The notes beneath the pieces were generated by a model that saw only the letters and a list, made by a program, of their open reading frames with translations, searched no databases and was not told the DNA's origin. Positions 10,984-22,975 of a stretch of DNA of 64,000 nt are shown here, one piece after another. Numbering within the stretch: position 1 is the first letter of the stretch; the number at the start of each line of letters is the position of its first letter. This DNA comes from Brachypodium distachyon (Eukaryota > Streptophyta > Magnoliopsida > Poales > Poaceae), in assembly GCF_000005505.3 (NCBI RefSeq), contig NC_016133.3, positions 51,611,237 to 51,675,236 on the forward strand, given 5' to 3'. The position numbers and the translations under genes are program-made.

Positions 10984-11774
10984 GAGAGAATTTCATATCT
11001 GCCACTCAAAGTTTTCTCATATGCCCAAATGCCACTTAGAATTTACTTGTTCCAAATCTGCCACTGAAATTTTGCATAGGGTAGAAATATGTCACTACCG
11101 TTAGTTGGCCGCTAGTTGACTGTTAAGCAAGAGATGGACAATTATAAAATAAATAAATCATATTGACCAAAATACCCTTGGGTCCACATTTGCAGCGGGA
11201 TCATGTTATATGAATCACTGGAGAGACCAATCTGCAGTAATTAGGCAGCCATACACGGTCTAGTAAATCCCACGGCAATCATGTGCCAATCATGGAGTTG
11301 CTGAGGGCTCACAACGTGGACGAAGTGCTGAAAGCTGAACAGCCCATGGCGCAGGAGAGCGTACACAGGATGTGTGTGCGACCGCAGTGGATGATCTAAA
11401 AAAAATTGTATCGGGAAGAGAAGATGACGTGGCACCATGAGGAGCCGAGAATCATTATTACTCATTTCAATTTTTCACGTCAAATCATTATTATTCATGT
11501 CAATTTTTTTCCTGAAATTTACTCCAAAATAGTGTGTTATTGACATCTTAAAAATCTGGACTTATAAATTTTCTGAAATAAGTATTTTGTTGTAAAGGAA
11601 ATTAACATACTATCTAGGGGCAATTTTTTTTTTATCTCTTATTTAATGGTCAACTAACGGTAGTGGCATATTTGTACCCCGTACAAAATTTGAGTGGCAA
11701 ACTTAGAACAAGAAAAATATGAGTGGCATTTGGATGTATGGACAAATTTTGAGTGGCAAACATGAAATTCTCTC
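10984..11774. mobile_element. non-autonomous long-TIR (MULE-like) element
   Basis: Roughly 130-bp terminal inverted repeats run inwards from 10984 and 11774. Both begin GAGAGAATTTCAT, contain repeated TGCCACTC words, and end near CACTACCGTTAGTTG. The flanking 9-mers GAAAAGCCA and CAAAAGCTC match at six central bases, suggesting an eroded 9-bp target duplication of Mutator type. The interior (about 500 bp) has no transposase. Confidence 0.65.
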
Positions 11775-11832
11775 CAAAAGCTCCGGTTAGAATGTACGTG
11801 TTACACACCCTTAATTGATTTCTTACACCGGA

Positions 11833-11884
11833 AGCAGATGACACATTTTCTCGCAACAAAAAACGAGAGAGCAGATGACACATT
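11833..11884 (+). repeat. 22-bp micro-insertion with 15-bp TSD
   Basis: AGCAGATGACACATT occurs at 11833-11847 and 11870-11884. The 22 bp between begin TTCTCG and contain a short A run. The same TTCTC start is seen in the micro-insertions at 18475 and 26400. Confidence 0.75.
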
Positions 11885-13297
11885 GGAATCATCGCGTTTA
11901 TTCCAAATATCTGTTGTTTGGAACCGATTCCTGGATACCTAAACTCCTTCCGTACTTTCCACCTCAATTCCAATTGTCCATGATTAGCCCTCAGGAATCG
12001 AATATCAACCACAAATTAGTATGCATATGCGTTATCTGCAAAAAGTCAACAATACCCAATAATCCCCCCAATAAAACAATTTCAGGAAACAAAATGATCG
12101 CCAGAGCAACGTGGAGTACGTACGGCGACGTACAATGCAGTTTGGTTCCGATCTGCCGTTACTCTATTTTTAATCGGGGGGAACGACGAAGAAGAAGAAG
12201 AGCATCAAACGTGGGCGCCAGCCTGCACCCACAAGCAGGAAGTCAGCGAGACGCGCGGGAGGTTCCCTTTGTCCGCGGCGAAGCACGCTCCGGTTTGAAC
12301 AAAGCCGCGAGAAAAACGAGAGGAAAAACAGCACGGTGGCTGAGTGAGTGAGTGAAACCACGAGGGCGAGGCGGCCGAGAGAAGTTTCGGGCTGCCGCTG
12401 GACAACGAGCGAGTCAAATCAGCCGTGTCGGTGGGGTCGAGCCTGCACGTGCTTGATGTCACCGCGCGGCACACCGTGCCAAAGATCCGGATTCCGGAGG
12501 CCCTGACTCCTCGATTCACGGCTTGGTTGAAAGCGAACCGCACGAGCCTCTGAACAGTGACGGTCTGCTGATAGCTTCGCTTAGTTTGTCTTCGTGATGT
12601 TTGTTTCAATACTTCGATCAATACTTAAGACTTCCGGGATCAAGGGCTCCAGCAGCTCGTGAGCGTGTCAGGCGCCCCCTCCACAAATTAAGTTAGAAGA
12701 ACAAAATACATGCTATTATTTCGCCTTCATTTTCATATTTTCATCGTATTTAATTACACCATCCATTCTATATTCTAGTATCAATCTCTGAATGGTAGCA
12801 CTAGTACTTGCGTGATTGGTTCTCAAAGTTAGGAATTATATGCGCTTAATAGTTTATGTGTGATAGCTTGGAATGTCCAGCACGAGAAGTTAGGTACTAA
12901 GGTTTGTGTAGTACCAGTTGTCTAATTTAGGTCTCGAATAAAATGATCCTTTTGAGACCTCCAATCGTAAATATTTACTGTATAGAGAAATGCGACCTCC
13001 ATGCGCGATAACTGTTGGTATAACCAAGAAGCTATTGCAATATGAGGGTAACGGGCCATGATTCTTAAAACATAGATCTGCTATTCTATTTATCTCAAAC
13101 AACAAGACGGCGATCTAGGTGACGATAACGGGGAGAATACAACAAAGTCATGCAAGGCTTATCAGGAGCATGGATATTCAAGGTTGACTCCCTAACTCAA
13201 TCCTATAAACGAAGGGTAACATCATACTTCCTAAGTTAACAAGCATATCTACCAAATGCTATGGATTGAATTGACTCATGTCTAACCCCACTTTGAC
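11885..13297. other. no gene seen
   Basis: Mixed sequence near the centre of the palindrome. A GC-richer patch at about 12170-12620 has short overlapping frames on both strands but no recognisable motif, start context or splice structure. No match to the right arm was found here. Confidence 0.5.
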
Positions 13298-13565
13298 CAG
13301 TGGCAGATCTAGCATGTTATCATCGAGGGTGCCAAATTGATATACATAGATCAATTGTTAGCAATACAACAAATATAGTGCACAAAGGTACAATTTTGTT
13401 GTCAATATCACAACTATTTTCAAAGCCATAAAAACGTTGGTTAGAAGAGTATATTTGAGGCCATGGTTAGCTAAGTTGCTAGATTAGTGAACAAATATGA
13501 CATGGTATACGAATTTTTCCAAAAAATTTAGGGGGTGCCATGGCACCTCCCTAGATCTGCCCATG
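13298..13565. mobile_element. hAT-like MITE
   Basis: Terminal inverted repeats: CAGTGGCAGATCTAG at the left and the complement of CATGGGCAGATCTAG at the right. The right end also contains the perfect palindrome GGTGCCATGGCACC. The interior is AT-rich and non-coding. I could not identify an 8-bp target duplication, so the class is tentative. Confidence 0.5.
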
Positions 13566-13889
13566 CATCAAAGTCATTCTTCAAGCTAGTCTTCATTCTT
13601 TCACTTGCTCTTCTATCGGGTTTTTTTTTGTGTGGATATCTTCGATTGTCATTTGCACTTTATATAACACTCCTTTGTATATTATCTTGAAACAAATCTT
13701 GATGAGTTTTATACAAGGTCAACGCACTCGTGACTAGTGACACCTTTGTATATATGCCAAATCAACAGGTGGCGCAGGTCCAAAAGTGTTGATCGACGAT
13801 GTAGCCATTGATAGCAAGGTCACAATGGTGACTTAGCTAATCTCAAAGCTACACAACTCTGGTCTTCTTTAGACGCGTGAAAGATCGGT

Positions 13890-15180
13890 ATGGTCGACTA
13901 GAGGGGTAGGGATGAATAGGCGACTAACAAATTTTACTTTTTAATTTTCTTTTCTTGAAAGATACAAACACTTAATTTTAGGGTTCACTAAATTTTCTAA
14001 AAGGAATGCAACCCTAGTATGAAGTGCAATAGCCAAAGCACTAGCCGAAGCAAAGTATAGATAAATGAAGTAAAACAAGTAAGTAAAGGGGCAAGTATGA
14101 TACCACACGGGAAGACGAAGATTTTACTGGAGTTCCACCTATTGGGATCGGTGTACGTCTCCGTTTGGAAGAGTGCTCTAACACAACGGGAGAGACGCCA
14201 CAAAAGCTCACTCTATTCTCCAACTCACCACACCACAAAGGTGGGATGAGCTCTCACAACACCACAAAGGCGAAGTGAGTTCCACTAATGGCTTCCTTGA
14301 AGGCGAACGCCGAATCTTTACAAACAAGGAGAAGGGCACGAATCCACAACTAAATTGGAGGTTCCTTCCCAAATCCTCAAACACCTCCTCACAAGATTGA
14401 AGTGCTTGAAGAGACACCTTCCGGTTAGAGATCCCAAAATCCCAAGAGTAACAAAATCCACCAAGGAAAACGAGGGGAATCAACTTTTGATTTGGTGAAA
14501 CCCTAGATCGAGCTCTTCTCAACTCTTCCTCAAAGTATTAGCTAGGGGGAAGCACTAGGGAGAGAGATCTTGAGATTTGAAACTTTGGAGGTGAAGAACG
14601 CTTGCAAGAATGGAGCTTTGAACCGTTGGGGATGAAGACCCCTTTTTATAGGGATCCCCGATTTCTGTCCGTTATGTGCAATTTCTGCACAGGGCGGTAC
14701 TACCGCGAGCAGTAGTGCGGCACCGGTACCGTACCAGTGCCGCTATATGTCAGTAGCATTTTGCTACCTCATAGCACTGGTGCGGTACCGGGACGGTACT
14801 ACCGGCCCGGAATGACCTGTACTGCCACCCTGGACAGAAAAACTGGCAGAACCCTTTGGTTCAACAATAGGTTTTAGCTAATTTTCACCGGTGGGATTGA
14901 GGCTATCTGGTGGGTGCAATTTGGTGGTTGTGTGTACGTGAAATTGATTCACCCAAGCCTTCCCAGATGGACTCCCTCTTTATAGTATGGATTTTTCTAC
15001 GACTCAATATAAATAAAAAGCCGTAAATCTTTCTACACTTCTTTCCTTTGAGGGCAACGAACCGCTTTGCTTGATTCTATATAATTTCTGAAAACACTTA
15101 GCATACGGTTAGTCCACATATAAAGTTGTCATTAACACCAAAACTCGTTAGGGATCGAAATGCCCTTTCAACGCGGTTGC
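13890..15180 (-). repeat. unclassified transposon-like repeat
   Basis: The left edge (GGGTAGGGATGAATAGGCG) and the right edge (read on minus: TTGAAAGGGCATTTCGATCC, then GAGTTTTGGTGTTAATGAC) resemble a common repeat of grass genomes, and the interior near 14690-14830 has GC-rich near-palindromes around GCGGTACTACCGC. No transposase or retroelement domain was seen. The identification rests on general familiarity with such repeats, not on a search. Confidence 0.4.
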
Positions 15181-15349
15181 AAGTTTTTGTGTAGTAGTGC
15201 CTATTTTTTGATGTAAATAAAAAGGGACAAATACGTTTGTGTCACCATCCAACTCCGGTTTATGTGTTCATCTCAGTTCTCGGTTGTTTGACAATGGCTA
15301 TCTAGCAGACACTTGGTGGCGAAAGTGTGCGCTTAAACGATTAGTTACG

Positions 15350-15770
15350 CAGCCTGAAGGCATGTGGCATGCCCTCAGCTCCTGTGCCGTCATGTACTGC
15401 ATGCCAGTCCTAGACTAGGGGATGGATTATGGAATTTTTACTGCTGGTTTGCTGGTTGTTGGGCACTTAATGTACCGTTAGGTGTTCCTCAACATTGAAT
15501 CTCATGTTTCAGTGCAACTGACTGCACTCTATCTGTAAATTGTATTGTCCGGTGATCAAACACCTTCGGCGTTTCAAGGTTTTCCTATTATTTCAATTCG
15601 TGTTTGTCTCAAATTTTATCGTTCCGCAATGTATATGCAATACATGCACGGTGGCAACAGGGTGCGATCAGACGAGTATTAACACAACCTGGACATGTGC
15701 GGCATGCCCGCAGCCCTAATATCGTTGTGTGTGGCCTGCCAGCCAACCGCAGGTTAGGAGATGGACTCGG
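15350..15770. repeat. diverged direct repeat, about 330 bp apart
   Basis: A segment around 15350-15430 (GGCATGTGGCATGCCCTCAG) resembles 15680-15770 (GACATGTGCGGCATGCCCGC, then a similar CCTGCCAGCC word). This indicates an old tandem duplication or two copies of a repeat. From 15850 to 16790 nothing gene-like is visible. Confidence 0.45.
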
Positions 15771-17444
15771 GAGAGGAGGGGAGGGTCCCGCCTTGGTAAG
15801 AATGGGAATAAATAAATTGTTTGTTTCGGTCTTGATGACATGACACTTTGGTGGGTCCCACGACAGAAGAACGACAAATAGTTAGAACTGCCATCAGTGG
15901 TTTAGAAGCAAAAATGTGGCCGAGTTGGCAGGGTCTTCACAATATTGATGTTGACAGTGACACCCTCCAAATTTTGCATTTGGGTAGTGGTATAGACGTT
16001 ATTGTACCTAAAAAAATACTTTGTGTTAAAAGAAGAAGAAGATGGAGCCTGCAAGCACGTGTCGGGTCAAACGCCAACCGACAGCCCTCGTCCATGGAAG
16101 GCCAGAAGGAGCAAATTCGCACAAATCGTGTCTACACATGGTCCAATCCTAACGACCAAGTAACGGCCGATTCGTTCTTTACCGCAACGACTTTTCTTTG
16201 TCGTATGGAAAAGCGAGCTAGTACTTTTGTTTTTAAAACTTCAACAGTATTTTTTTTGTGTTCGTTCCTTTTTTTAACCAACGATGATGATGCCCTGCTG
16301 TAGCGGAGGTGCATTTGGATCTTGTGCAACCGTACTAAACCCATTAACCTCGAGCACCGATGGAAATTGTGCGATCAAGAAAGGTCGGCTAATCACTAAG
16401 CGAAGTTTCGGAACCCCGTCTTGATAAATGATACAGTTATCTCGGTGTATATGTGTCCACTCTTACACATGCGCGAAAGTCGTTTATTTGAGAACTTCAT
16501 GAGAGATATAATGTAGTCCGATCCCCATCAATTTTGGATGTCTGATAGCTCAAAGGAGCACAGCTTGAGCGTTTTGCTTGTGCTTTTCTTTCCTTTTTCT
16601 TTCTGAAACGGGTTTGCCGGCCTCTGCTTTCTGACATAAGAGCAAATGCGTCTCTAAATTCCTTCGTTTTTACAAGGGTGCAAACGGGTCGTCTAAATCT
16701 GGACATATATAAGAGCAAACAAAGTTAACGAGCTACGCTGATATAGTCTCATTCAATAATGCTGTTTTTAAATCCAAACTTACTTTCTGAAAACAGCACC
16801 AAAGCGCAGAGAGTATCAGCCTTTGCTTGATACTCACATCGCGCCCACCGAATCTGATACAACGACAGATACAGATGGTACGCACGTACATACGTGCACG
16901 CATGTGAGCTGTGGGGTTGCATGCAACTACCAAGAATTCGAAAGCCATGCATGATCGATCACTGCATTCGATTCCTATAGAATGCACCACGCATCCTTAA
17001 AATAATGTAAAATGTAGTATTGCCAGCCAGAGTTGCTTAAGCACTTCTGTCCAGAAATGAAAAGTAGAAATTTGATAGGATATCCAGGACAACAGGAAGT
17101 AGCTAGTCTCACTGCATATTTTGTTGCCTGAACCGTACTGTTCGTCGCCGTGAATTAAAGCTGCGTTCAATTATATAGCACGATGTGATGATTGCATACG
17201 CTTTGCATTTCTCTTTATCATCAAGGTAACGTGGTGTATCACATTGTTGGCCGGTCGCATAACGCACATGGTAGCATGGTGTACATGATCAAAATTATTC
17301 AGTCCATGCATGCAACCGCAGAGCCGCAAACGCAGCAACGCTCAAGACATTCTCCTGGCTGGCACGAACAAGCTAGAAAGATATATCTGCATGGCGTACA
17401 TGACAGGTAAGGTCTGGTGGTGTGCGGAGGCTTTGCTTCGTACG

Positions 17445-17560
17445 TAGTCCCTCCGTTCTATAATTTTTGTCGAAATATTACATGTATCTAAACGCTCTTT
17501 AAGAATAGATACATTCATTTTTAAACAAATTTAAGACAAAAATTATGAAACGGGGAAGTA
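17445..17560. mobile_element. Stowaway-like MITE
   Basis: About 112 bp, TA-flanked, starting GTCCCTCCGTTCTATAATTT with the inverted copy ending AAATTATGAAACGGGGAAG. The interior ATATTACATGTATCTAAACG is shared with the other copies. Confidence 0.8.
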
Positions 17561-18220
17561 TTGTATTGCACGATCAGCGTTAGCGAGAGCCAAAGATGTG
17601 ACAACTACTCTCGTGTAGGGGCTCCATTCCTTTATCGGAATCATGGCATTGGAGTATATGTAACCGCCTCCATCTCCGAGGATTAGCGATGGCCATCAGT
17701 TTTGCTTTAGCTAGCGGCGATCGTGTGATCATCCTCCGCAAATTCGCCCCTTAATTGCGTGTGGCCTGCTGCTGGTTCGTTTCTTTATGTAGAGCTTTTC
17801 AAATGCTGGAACATGCCATTTTCTATTGAAGTTTGCAATAAATAAATAAATAAACGGAGTAAACCACACAGCAAGTACCCCAAACTTAGTAACAACCAGA
17901 ATATCATAGACTGGTCCGAAATTTTTGGGCTTTGCCTTGCATTTCATCTCAAAAGCCCCACCGTACCGCAAATCAAGCCCAAAAACAAAGAAACACGATT
18001 CAAAAAAGTAATATTATATTTTTGTAGAAAGAAAATTCTAGGGGGCTTAGGCTTTGGGCTGAACTCTCATGTCTAGCTGAACACTCATGAAGTTCAGACC
18101 GGAGCGCACTTTTGAACATGCATACCCAAGAATCCCTACGCTCATGAGGTTCGCTGGTGAGCCTCCTTGTTTTCCCAGTACCTGTAACTGTGGGGGCGAG
18201 CCGAACCTGTACTCCATCTT

Positions 18221-18617
18221 CGGTGGCGGACCCAGGATTTGGATGAGGCCGGGCTAAATTTTAGTTGTCAAAAATAATGATTAATACATACCCAAATGCA
18301 TCATGTATATTTTGATATGAATGTATATTGAGTGCATGAACACACTGAAGGACATAGCAAAATTTAAATTTTGGTATAAGCACACAGTTAATTTCATTTT
18401 TTGTTGGGCTTAATTAAAAGTACACGCTGGCTGCTAGTATTGTAGCCCTTATTGATCATGACAAAGTCCAGGCTTTCTCAAAAAAAAAAAAAGACAAAGT
18501 CCAGGCTGAGGTGATAGATCCTATGTTTTTTAGAGATTTGCTAATGGGATTACCAATACTCTTTGGGTCAAGACCAGGGCTATAACCCAGGCTGCCCCAG
18601 GTGCAGATCCGCCCCTG
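18221..18617. mobile_element. hAT-like MITE, 397 bp, 8-bp TSD
   Basis: Ends CGGTGGCGGACCCAGG and the complement of CAGGGGCGGATCTGC form imperfect TIRs. Flanking 8-mers TCCATCTT (18213-18220) and CCCATCTT (18618-18625) differ at one base. The interior is non-coding and carries the micro-insertion at 18460-18507. Confidence 0.7.
18460..18507 (+). repeat. TTCTC(A)13 micro-insertion with 15-bp TSD
   Basis: GACAAAGTCCAGGCT is present at 18460-18474 and 18493-18507, separated only by TTCTC and thirteen A. It is the cleanest example of the micro-insertion class in the window and is nested in the hAT-like MITE, so it is younger than that element. From 18630 to 19700 the sequence is AT-rich and shows no gene. 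Confidence 0.85.
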
Positions 18618-19708
18618 CCCATCTTGCATTGGACAGGTTCATTATATGATTTTTCCAAAACAAGTTGTGTTTTTCTTTCCTTATACTTGTCTTTTGATCC
18701 AGAACTTTGGTTTTTCATTACCATTTTCTAAAAACTTATTTTTATTCTTATTTTAATTTTATTATATTTATCTTCCTTTTCTTTGTAGTTTCCAAATACA
18801 TTGATGCATAACAAAATAAATTGGACAAAATAAATTATACTTCAATGCAAGTGAGGATTAATATGTAGTGGCCGCTAAGTTGACAGCAGTTCTAGACATC
18901 TAATGCTGTTTGCACTAGGTACTTTAGGATTAATTTCCTCCACATCTATGCTATCAAATGTAATTTCTTTTTCCAGCAACCAGATCACTTTTTTTTATTA
19001 AAAAGTAGAGTAAATAATTACAGACAGACAATAATGCTTTAGACAGAAGATGACAAAACAATCCAAATAAAATACGCACTTACTGCTTAACTATGGTCCT
19101 ATCATACACACTGGAGATCTATTTCTATTTCTATTATATTCTAAAATACTTTAGTCTGAGTATCGGTACAATAATAATTACATAAAACTATAACTTATGA
19201 TATTCTCATGAAAATACTACGTACTAATATAACTTTGTTTACACTGGACCTATCAGTGCAACCGATTGGTCCATTTCACATGTGAACTTTAACTCACCTA
19301 TGGTCAATCATCTTGGTAAGCGACCAACGTTGACAGATGACTTGAACTTTAATTTCTGATATATAACAAACTTTGATCGACCTGGTTGGCTGGTGTTCTA
19401 AATTTTAATTGTGAACAACAATCTAAAATCACACATGTACAAATAATATGTTGTCTCACGTTCGACACAAGATATACTTCTGTACTTCTATGCGTAGTGG
19501 GGTATGGGTTAATTCTAATTTTCTAGGTGTACTAAGGTTGCTTAATTTTCCCTTTCATCAATTATGTTCATGATCTGAGTTTCATCTGACAGTATTGCTC
19601 TAGTTTCAATTTTGATGTTACTTCTATCTACAAATTTCCCGCGCGGACACCCGTTAGTTCCTGGGAAAAGTAAGGAGGACCTGTCATACTCACTTCACCG
19701 TCCATTCA

Positions 19709-20555
19709 TGTCGTACCAGTGGCCCACAGGGTTCCACTGATACGGGAAGCGTCCAACGCTAGTGACGGAGCCCCATCAGGAAGGACTTCCGGGAAGCGAC
19801 GAGTCCGGAAAGCCTGCCTCGAGGAGACGACCCCTAGCGAAGCTAAAGCTAAGGCTGAGTACAAGATGCTCCCGAGAACCCCGGTCCCGGGAAGCCGAAG
19901 GAACTCCTTCCGGCAACTAGCAGGTGCGCTAGCCGGGAAGGTGCACCCCAGCAACCCGCGCTCGGGCATGCAGGCGGGACCCGCAGAACAGTGAAGACAG
20001 GACAAGACGGCGGGCGCAGTGCATTTAATGCACCGACAGGAGTCTTATCAGCAGGTCTAGTCTTGCTTACCAAGGCTAGAGCGGCTACCCTGAGAACCAT
20101 TTTCTACCGTGTACAGTGGACCGGACGTTGCATGGCGTTCAGCATGGATGAGCAAAAGTGTATTCCGTGTGGCTGTGACACACGCCTAGGCAGCGTGTCA
20201 CGCTGCATGCATTGGCACCTGTGGTATCCCCTTGTCTATAAAAGGAGGGCCAATGCCATCAGTCAAAGGATTCAGCTAAGTTCGAACCCGAGTGAGTAGA
20301 ACATAGCACAACGTTCACCTAATTAGCCAACCCGGGAACTCCCCGGGTGATCTGTACGCACTCAAACCTGTGAATACAACTCAAAGCAGGACGTAGGATA
20401 TTACACCTCCGGGTGGCCCGAACCTGGATAAAACTCTTGTGTCTACACTTCGTGTCTATCGCCACACCGGCGATCGCCGGAGCGATCACCTCGCCCTCCA
20501 CCGAACCAAAAATGGGGTGCTCGGCATCCCTGGTGCCGGAGACCGTGCTCCAACA
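19709..20555 (+). mobile_element. solo LTR, 847 bp, TSD ATTCA
   Basis: Starts TGTCG, ends CAACA, and is flanked by perfect ATTCA at 19704-19708 and 20556-20560. A TATA-like TCTATAAAAGG lies near 20235 on the plus strand. Short frames inside are typical LTR shadows. No internal domain or partner LTR is present. It is a different family from the solo LTR at 8447, judging by both termini and body. Confidence 0.85.
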
Positions 20556-20726
20556 ATTCACTTTACATTACATTAGCTATTTAGCTCACAATATTATTTT
20601 GTAGCCGTTGGATTAAGATCCGAAGGCCATCCTCACTCTTCTCTCTTCCAGATTCTATCGCTCCAACGGCCAAACACGTACGTTGACTAATAACTAAAAA
20701 TAGGTGACCTCTCAATAGCAAAAGCG

Positions 20727-20843
20727 TAATTCCTCCGATCCTAAATTCTTGTCTCAAATTTGTCCAAATATGAATGTATCTGCTCTTAAAAGACGTCTAG
20801 ATACATGTAATATTTCGACAACAATTTAGGATCGGAGCGAGTA
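20727..20843. mobile_element. Stowaway-like MITE
   Basis: TA-flanked element starting TTCCTCCGATCCTAAATTCT with an inverted right end (TTTAGGATCGGAGCGAG). It sits only about 45 bp upstream of the conserved promoter block of expansin C. It is in the opposite mirrored orientation to the MITE near expansin B, so it was inserted independently. Confidence 0.8.
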
Positions 20844-20887
20844 TTTTGTATGCGCTGCGGATTATTACGCTTAGCCTTTTCCTTTAG

Positions 20888-20986
20888 CACCAACCAGTCA
20901 CGTTCTCTTCAATAATTCACCGGAGCAGAATCCCCACATCTCTCTTGACACGTACGTCTACATCACCGCAAAGTTCACTATAAATA
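20888..20986 (+). promoter_or_regulatory. promoter of beta-expansin C: conserved block and TATA box
   Basis: The block TCACGTTCTCTTCAATAATT at about 20898-20917 matches the promoter of the inverted paralogue. TATAAATA lies at 20979-20986, 145 bp before the ATG. The spacing between block and TATA differs by about 20 bp between the two genes. Confidence 0.65.
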
Positions 20987-21123
20987 CCCGTGCCGTGGCC
21001 ACTCCCTGCAACTCACCAAGGCACGCTTGAGCTATAAGCATATCCAATCCATATCCTCTTCCAAGCTACCAGTACTAGTACTCCTATATAGCTCGAGCTA
21101 GAAGAAGCCATTAACGAGCAGCA

Positions 21124-22326
21124 ATGGCGAAAACTTGCACCTTATTAGCGCTAATTGGCGCACTGGTGGTGGTCTCACTTCTCGTGGGCCCCGCTGCTTG
21201 CTCCCGCAAGCTCTCCAAGCCGCTCAGCCACAAGCCTGCAATCAAGGCGCCCCACAACAACCATAGTACCATCACTGGCCCGTCGGACGCCTACGGCTCC
21301 GGCGGCTGGTTATACGGCGGCGCAACGTATTACGGCGCCCCCAACGGCGACGGAAGCGACGGTTAGTATACACATTCCACATTGCAATGGACGGCGTTGT
21401 TCGAAGATTAATTTATGACGGATCGAAGTAATTAAATGGGCGGAATTAACGTGCATGCAGGTGGCGCGTGCGGCTACCAAAGCGCTGTCGGGAACCGGCC
21501 ATTCTCGTCGATGATCGCCGCCGGGAACCCCAATCTTTTCAAGGGAGGGAAGGGCTGCGGCGCGTGCTACGAGGTTAGCATAGCACTCTACACAGTTTGT
21601 GTGGTCTGCAGGGTACAGCGGGCTGCCTAGCTCCATTACGGTCCTAGCTTTAGCTAAATTAATGTTCTCCACTACATACACAGGTTAAATGTACAGGCAA
21701 CCTGGCGTGCTCCGGCCAGCCGGCGACGGTCGTCATCACCGACGAATGCCCCGGCGGGGCGGCCTGCCTTGGCGAGGCGGCCCACTTCGACATGAGCGGG
21801 ACCTCCATGGGGGCCATGGCCAAGCCTGGCATGGCCGACAAACTGCGTGCCAGTGGCATCCTCAAGATTCAGTACAAGAGGTACCACTACACTTCAGCCA
21901 ACATTATCCGCTGGAGCAGCACAAATTAATTGATGGAAGCTGTGTACTAATTCATTTAATCTTTGTGTTTCTTCATTATTAATCTATCTTTATAGGGTGC
22001 CATGCAAGTACAGCGGCGTGAACATCGCCTTCAGGGTGGACCAGGGGTCGAACCCGTTCTACCTGGAGGTCCTGATCGAGTTCGAGGACGACGACGGCGA
22101 CCTCAACGCCGTGGACCTCATGGAGGCCAACAGCGGCACCTGGACGCCGATGGTGCAGAACTGGGGCGCGCTGTGGCGCCTCAATTCCAACACCGGCAAG
22201 CCGCTGCGCGGGCCCTTCTCGCTCCGGCTCACCTCTGACTCCAACAGGAAGCTCGTCGTCAACAACGTCATCCCCGCCACCTGGAAGGCCGGACAGACGT
22301 ACCGCTCCTTGGTCAACTACCCCTAA
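21124..22326 (+). CDS. EXPB: beta-expansin C (4 exons, 292 aa)
   Basis: Secreted beta-expansin. Exons 21124-21361, 21461-21573, 21684-21880 and 21996-22326 have GT/AG junctions and total 879 nt including TAA. The signal peptide ends near residue 26, after the hydrophobic run [19 protein letters not shown] His/Lys/Asn-rich spacer follows, then [27 protein letters not shown], the HFD motif ([17 protein letters not shown]) and a C-terminal domain ending SLVNYP. All expected cysteines are present, unlike the inverted paralogue at 5771-7000. Both genes share the opening MAK.CTL and the promoter block and clearly arose by the inverted duplication. The family acts in the cell wall. Expression cannot be read from the sequence, although the proteins look more like vegetative than pollen-allergen types. 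Confidence 0.95.
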
Positions 22327-22623
22327 ATTATTTACAGCTTCGTGCTTTTTTTTCCTTTTTCACTGCGCTGTGCTTGGCAAGTAAAACCACGAAGGTGCAG
22401 AGTACGGTAATTATTTGCGAGCCGTATGTTAATTATCATGTCGCGAGGAGTATGCGTCCGGGAGTTTCGAGAGGCGGTGTCAGAAGAGGAGGAGCAGCTT
22501 AAAAAGATTGTGATCTTCCCTCCATGGTCTCCGCATTCCCCTAGTGACGCGTGCCGTTGATCTGTGTGTAATTTGTTTTTTGTTCTTCCCCTGTTTTGTT
22601 GGGGCAGGAAAAGCTTTTTTAGT

Positions 22624-22669
22624 TGTATCAAGTTTTTTTTTTCAGAGAGAGCACCCGATGTATCAAGTT
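22624..22669 (-). repeat. 24-bp micro-insertion with 11-bp TSD
   Basis: TGTATCAAGTT occurs at 22624-22634 and 22659-22669. Between the copies are 24 bp that on the minus strand read TCGGGTGCTCTCTCTG and then eight A. It lies in the 3' flank of expansin C. Nearby, 22749-22820 contains a 50-bp-period duplication. Confidence 0.7.
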
Positions 22670-22975
22670 GTGTGTGTTTTTGCAACGCAATCATTGAGTG
22701 AAATGAATCTTTACGATCACAGATAATTTTGTGCCAATCTGCCATGTCCAATTCAATTACCCACTCCGCTTATCAAGCACAAGTCAATCTGCAATGTACA
22801 ATTCAATTACCCACTCCACTCCAGTTTGCCAAGCAGAAGTCATTCCCTAAAGTACCGTGTATTACTTGCAGACTGCACCTGAATCACAACATGCGCACAC
22901 GACTCGAGATATGCCTTCTTAGCACCTAATCTTAGGTTTGGTAGTGATAGTTCATTACTGAAAGTGCGACGACAT

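Noticed and set aside
7582..20843. MITEs near the two inverted expansins as shared, pre-duplication insertions
   Set aside because: Their orientation is opposite to that expected for mirror copies, and their distance to the conserved promoter block differs.
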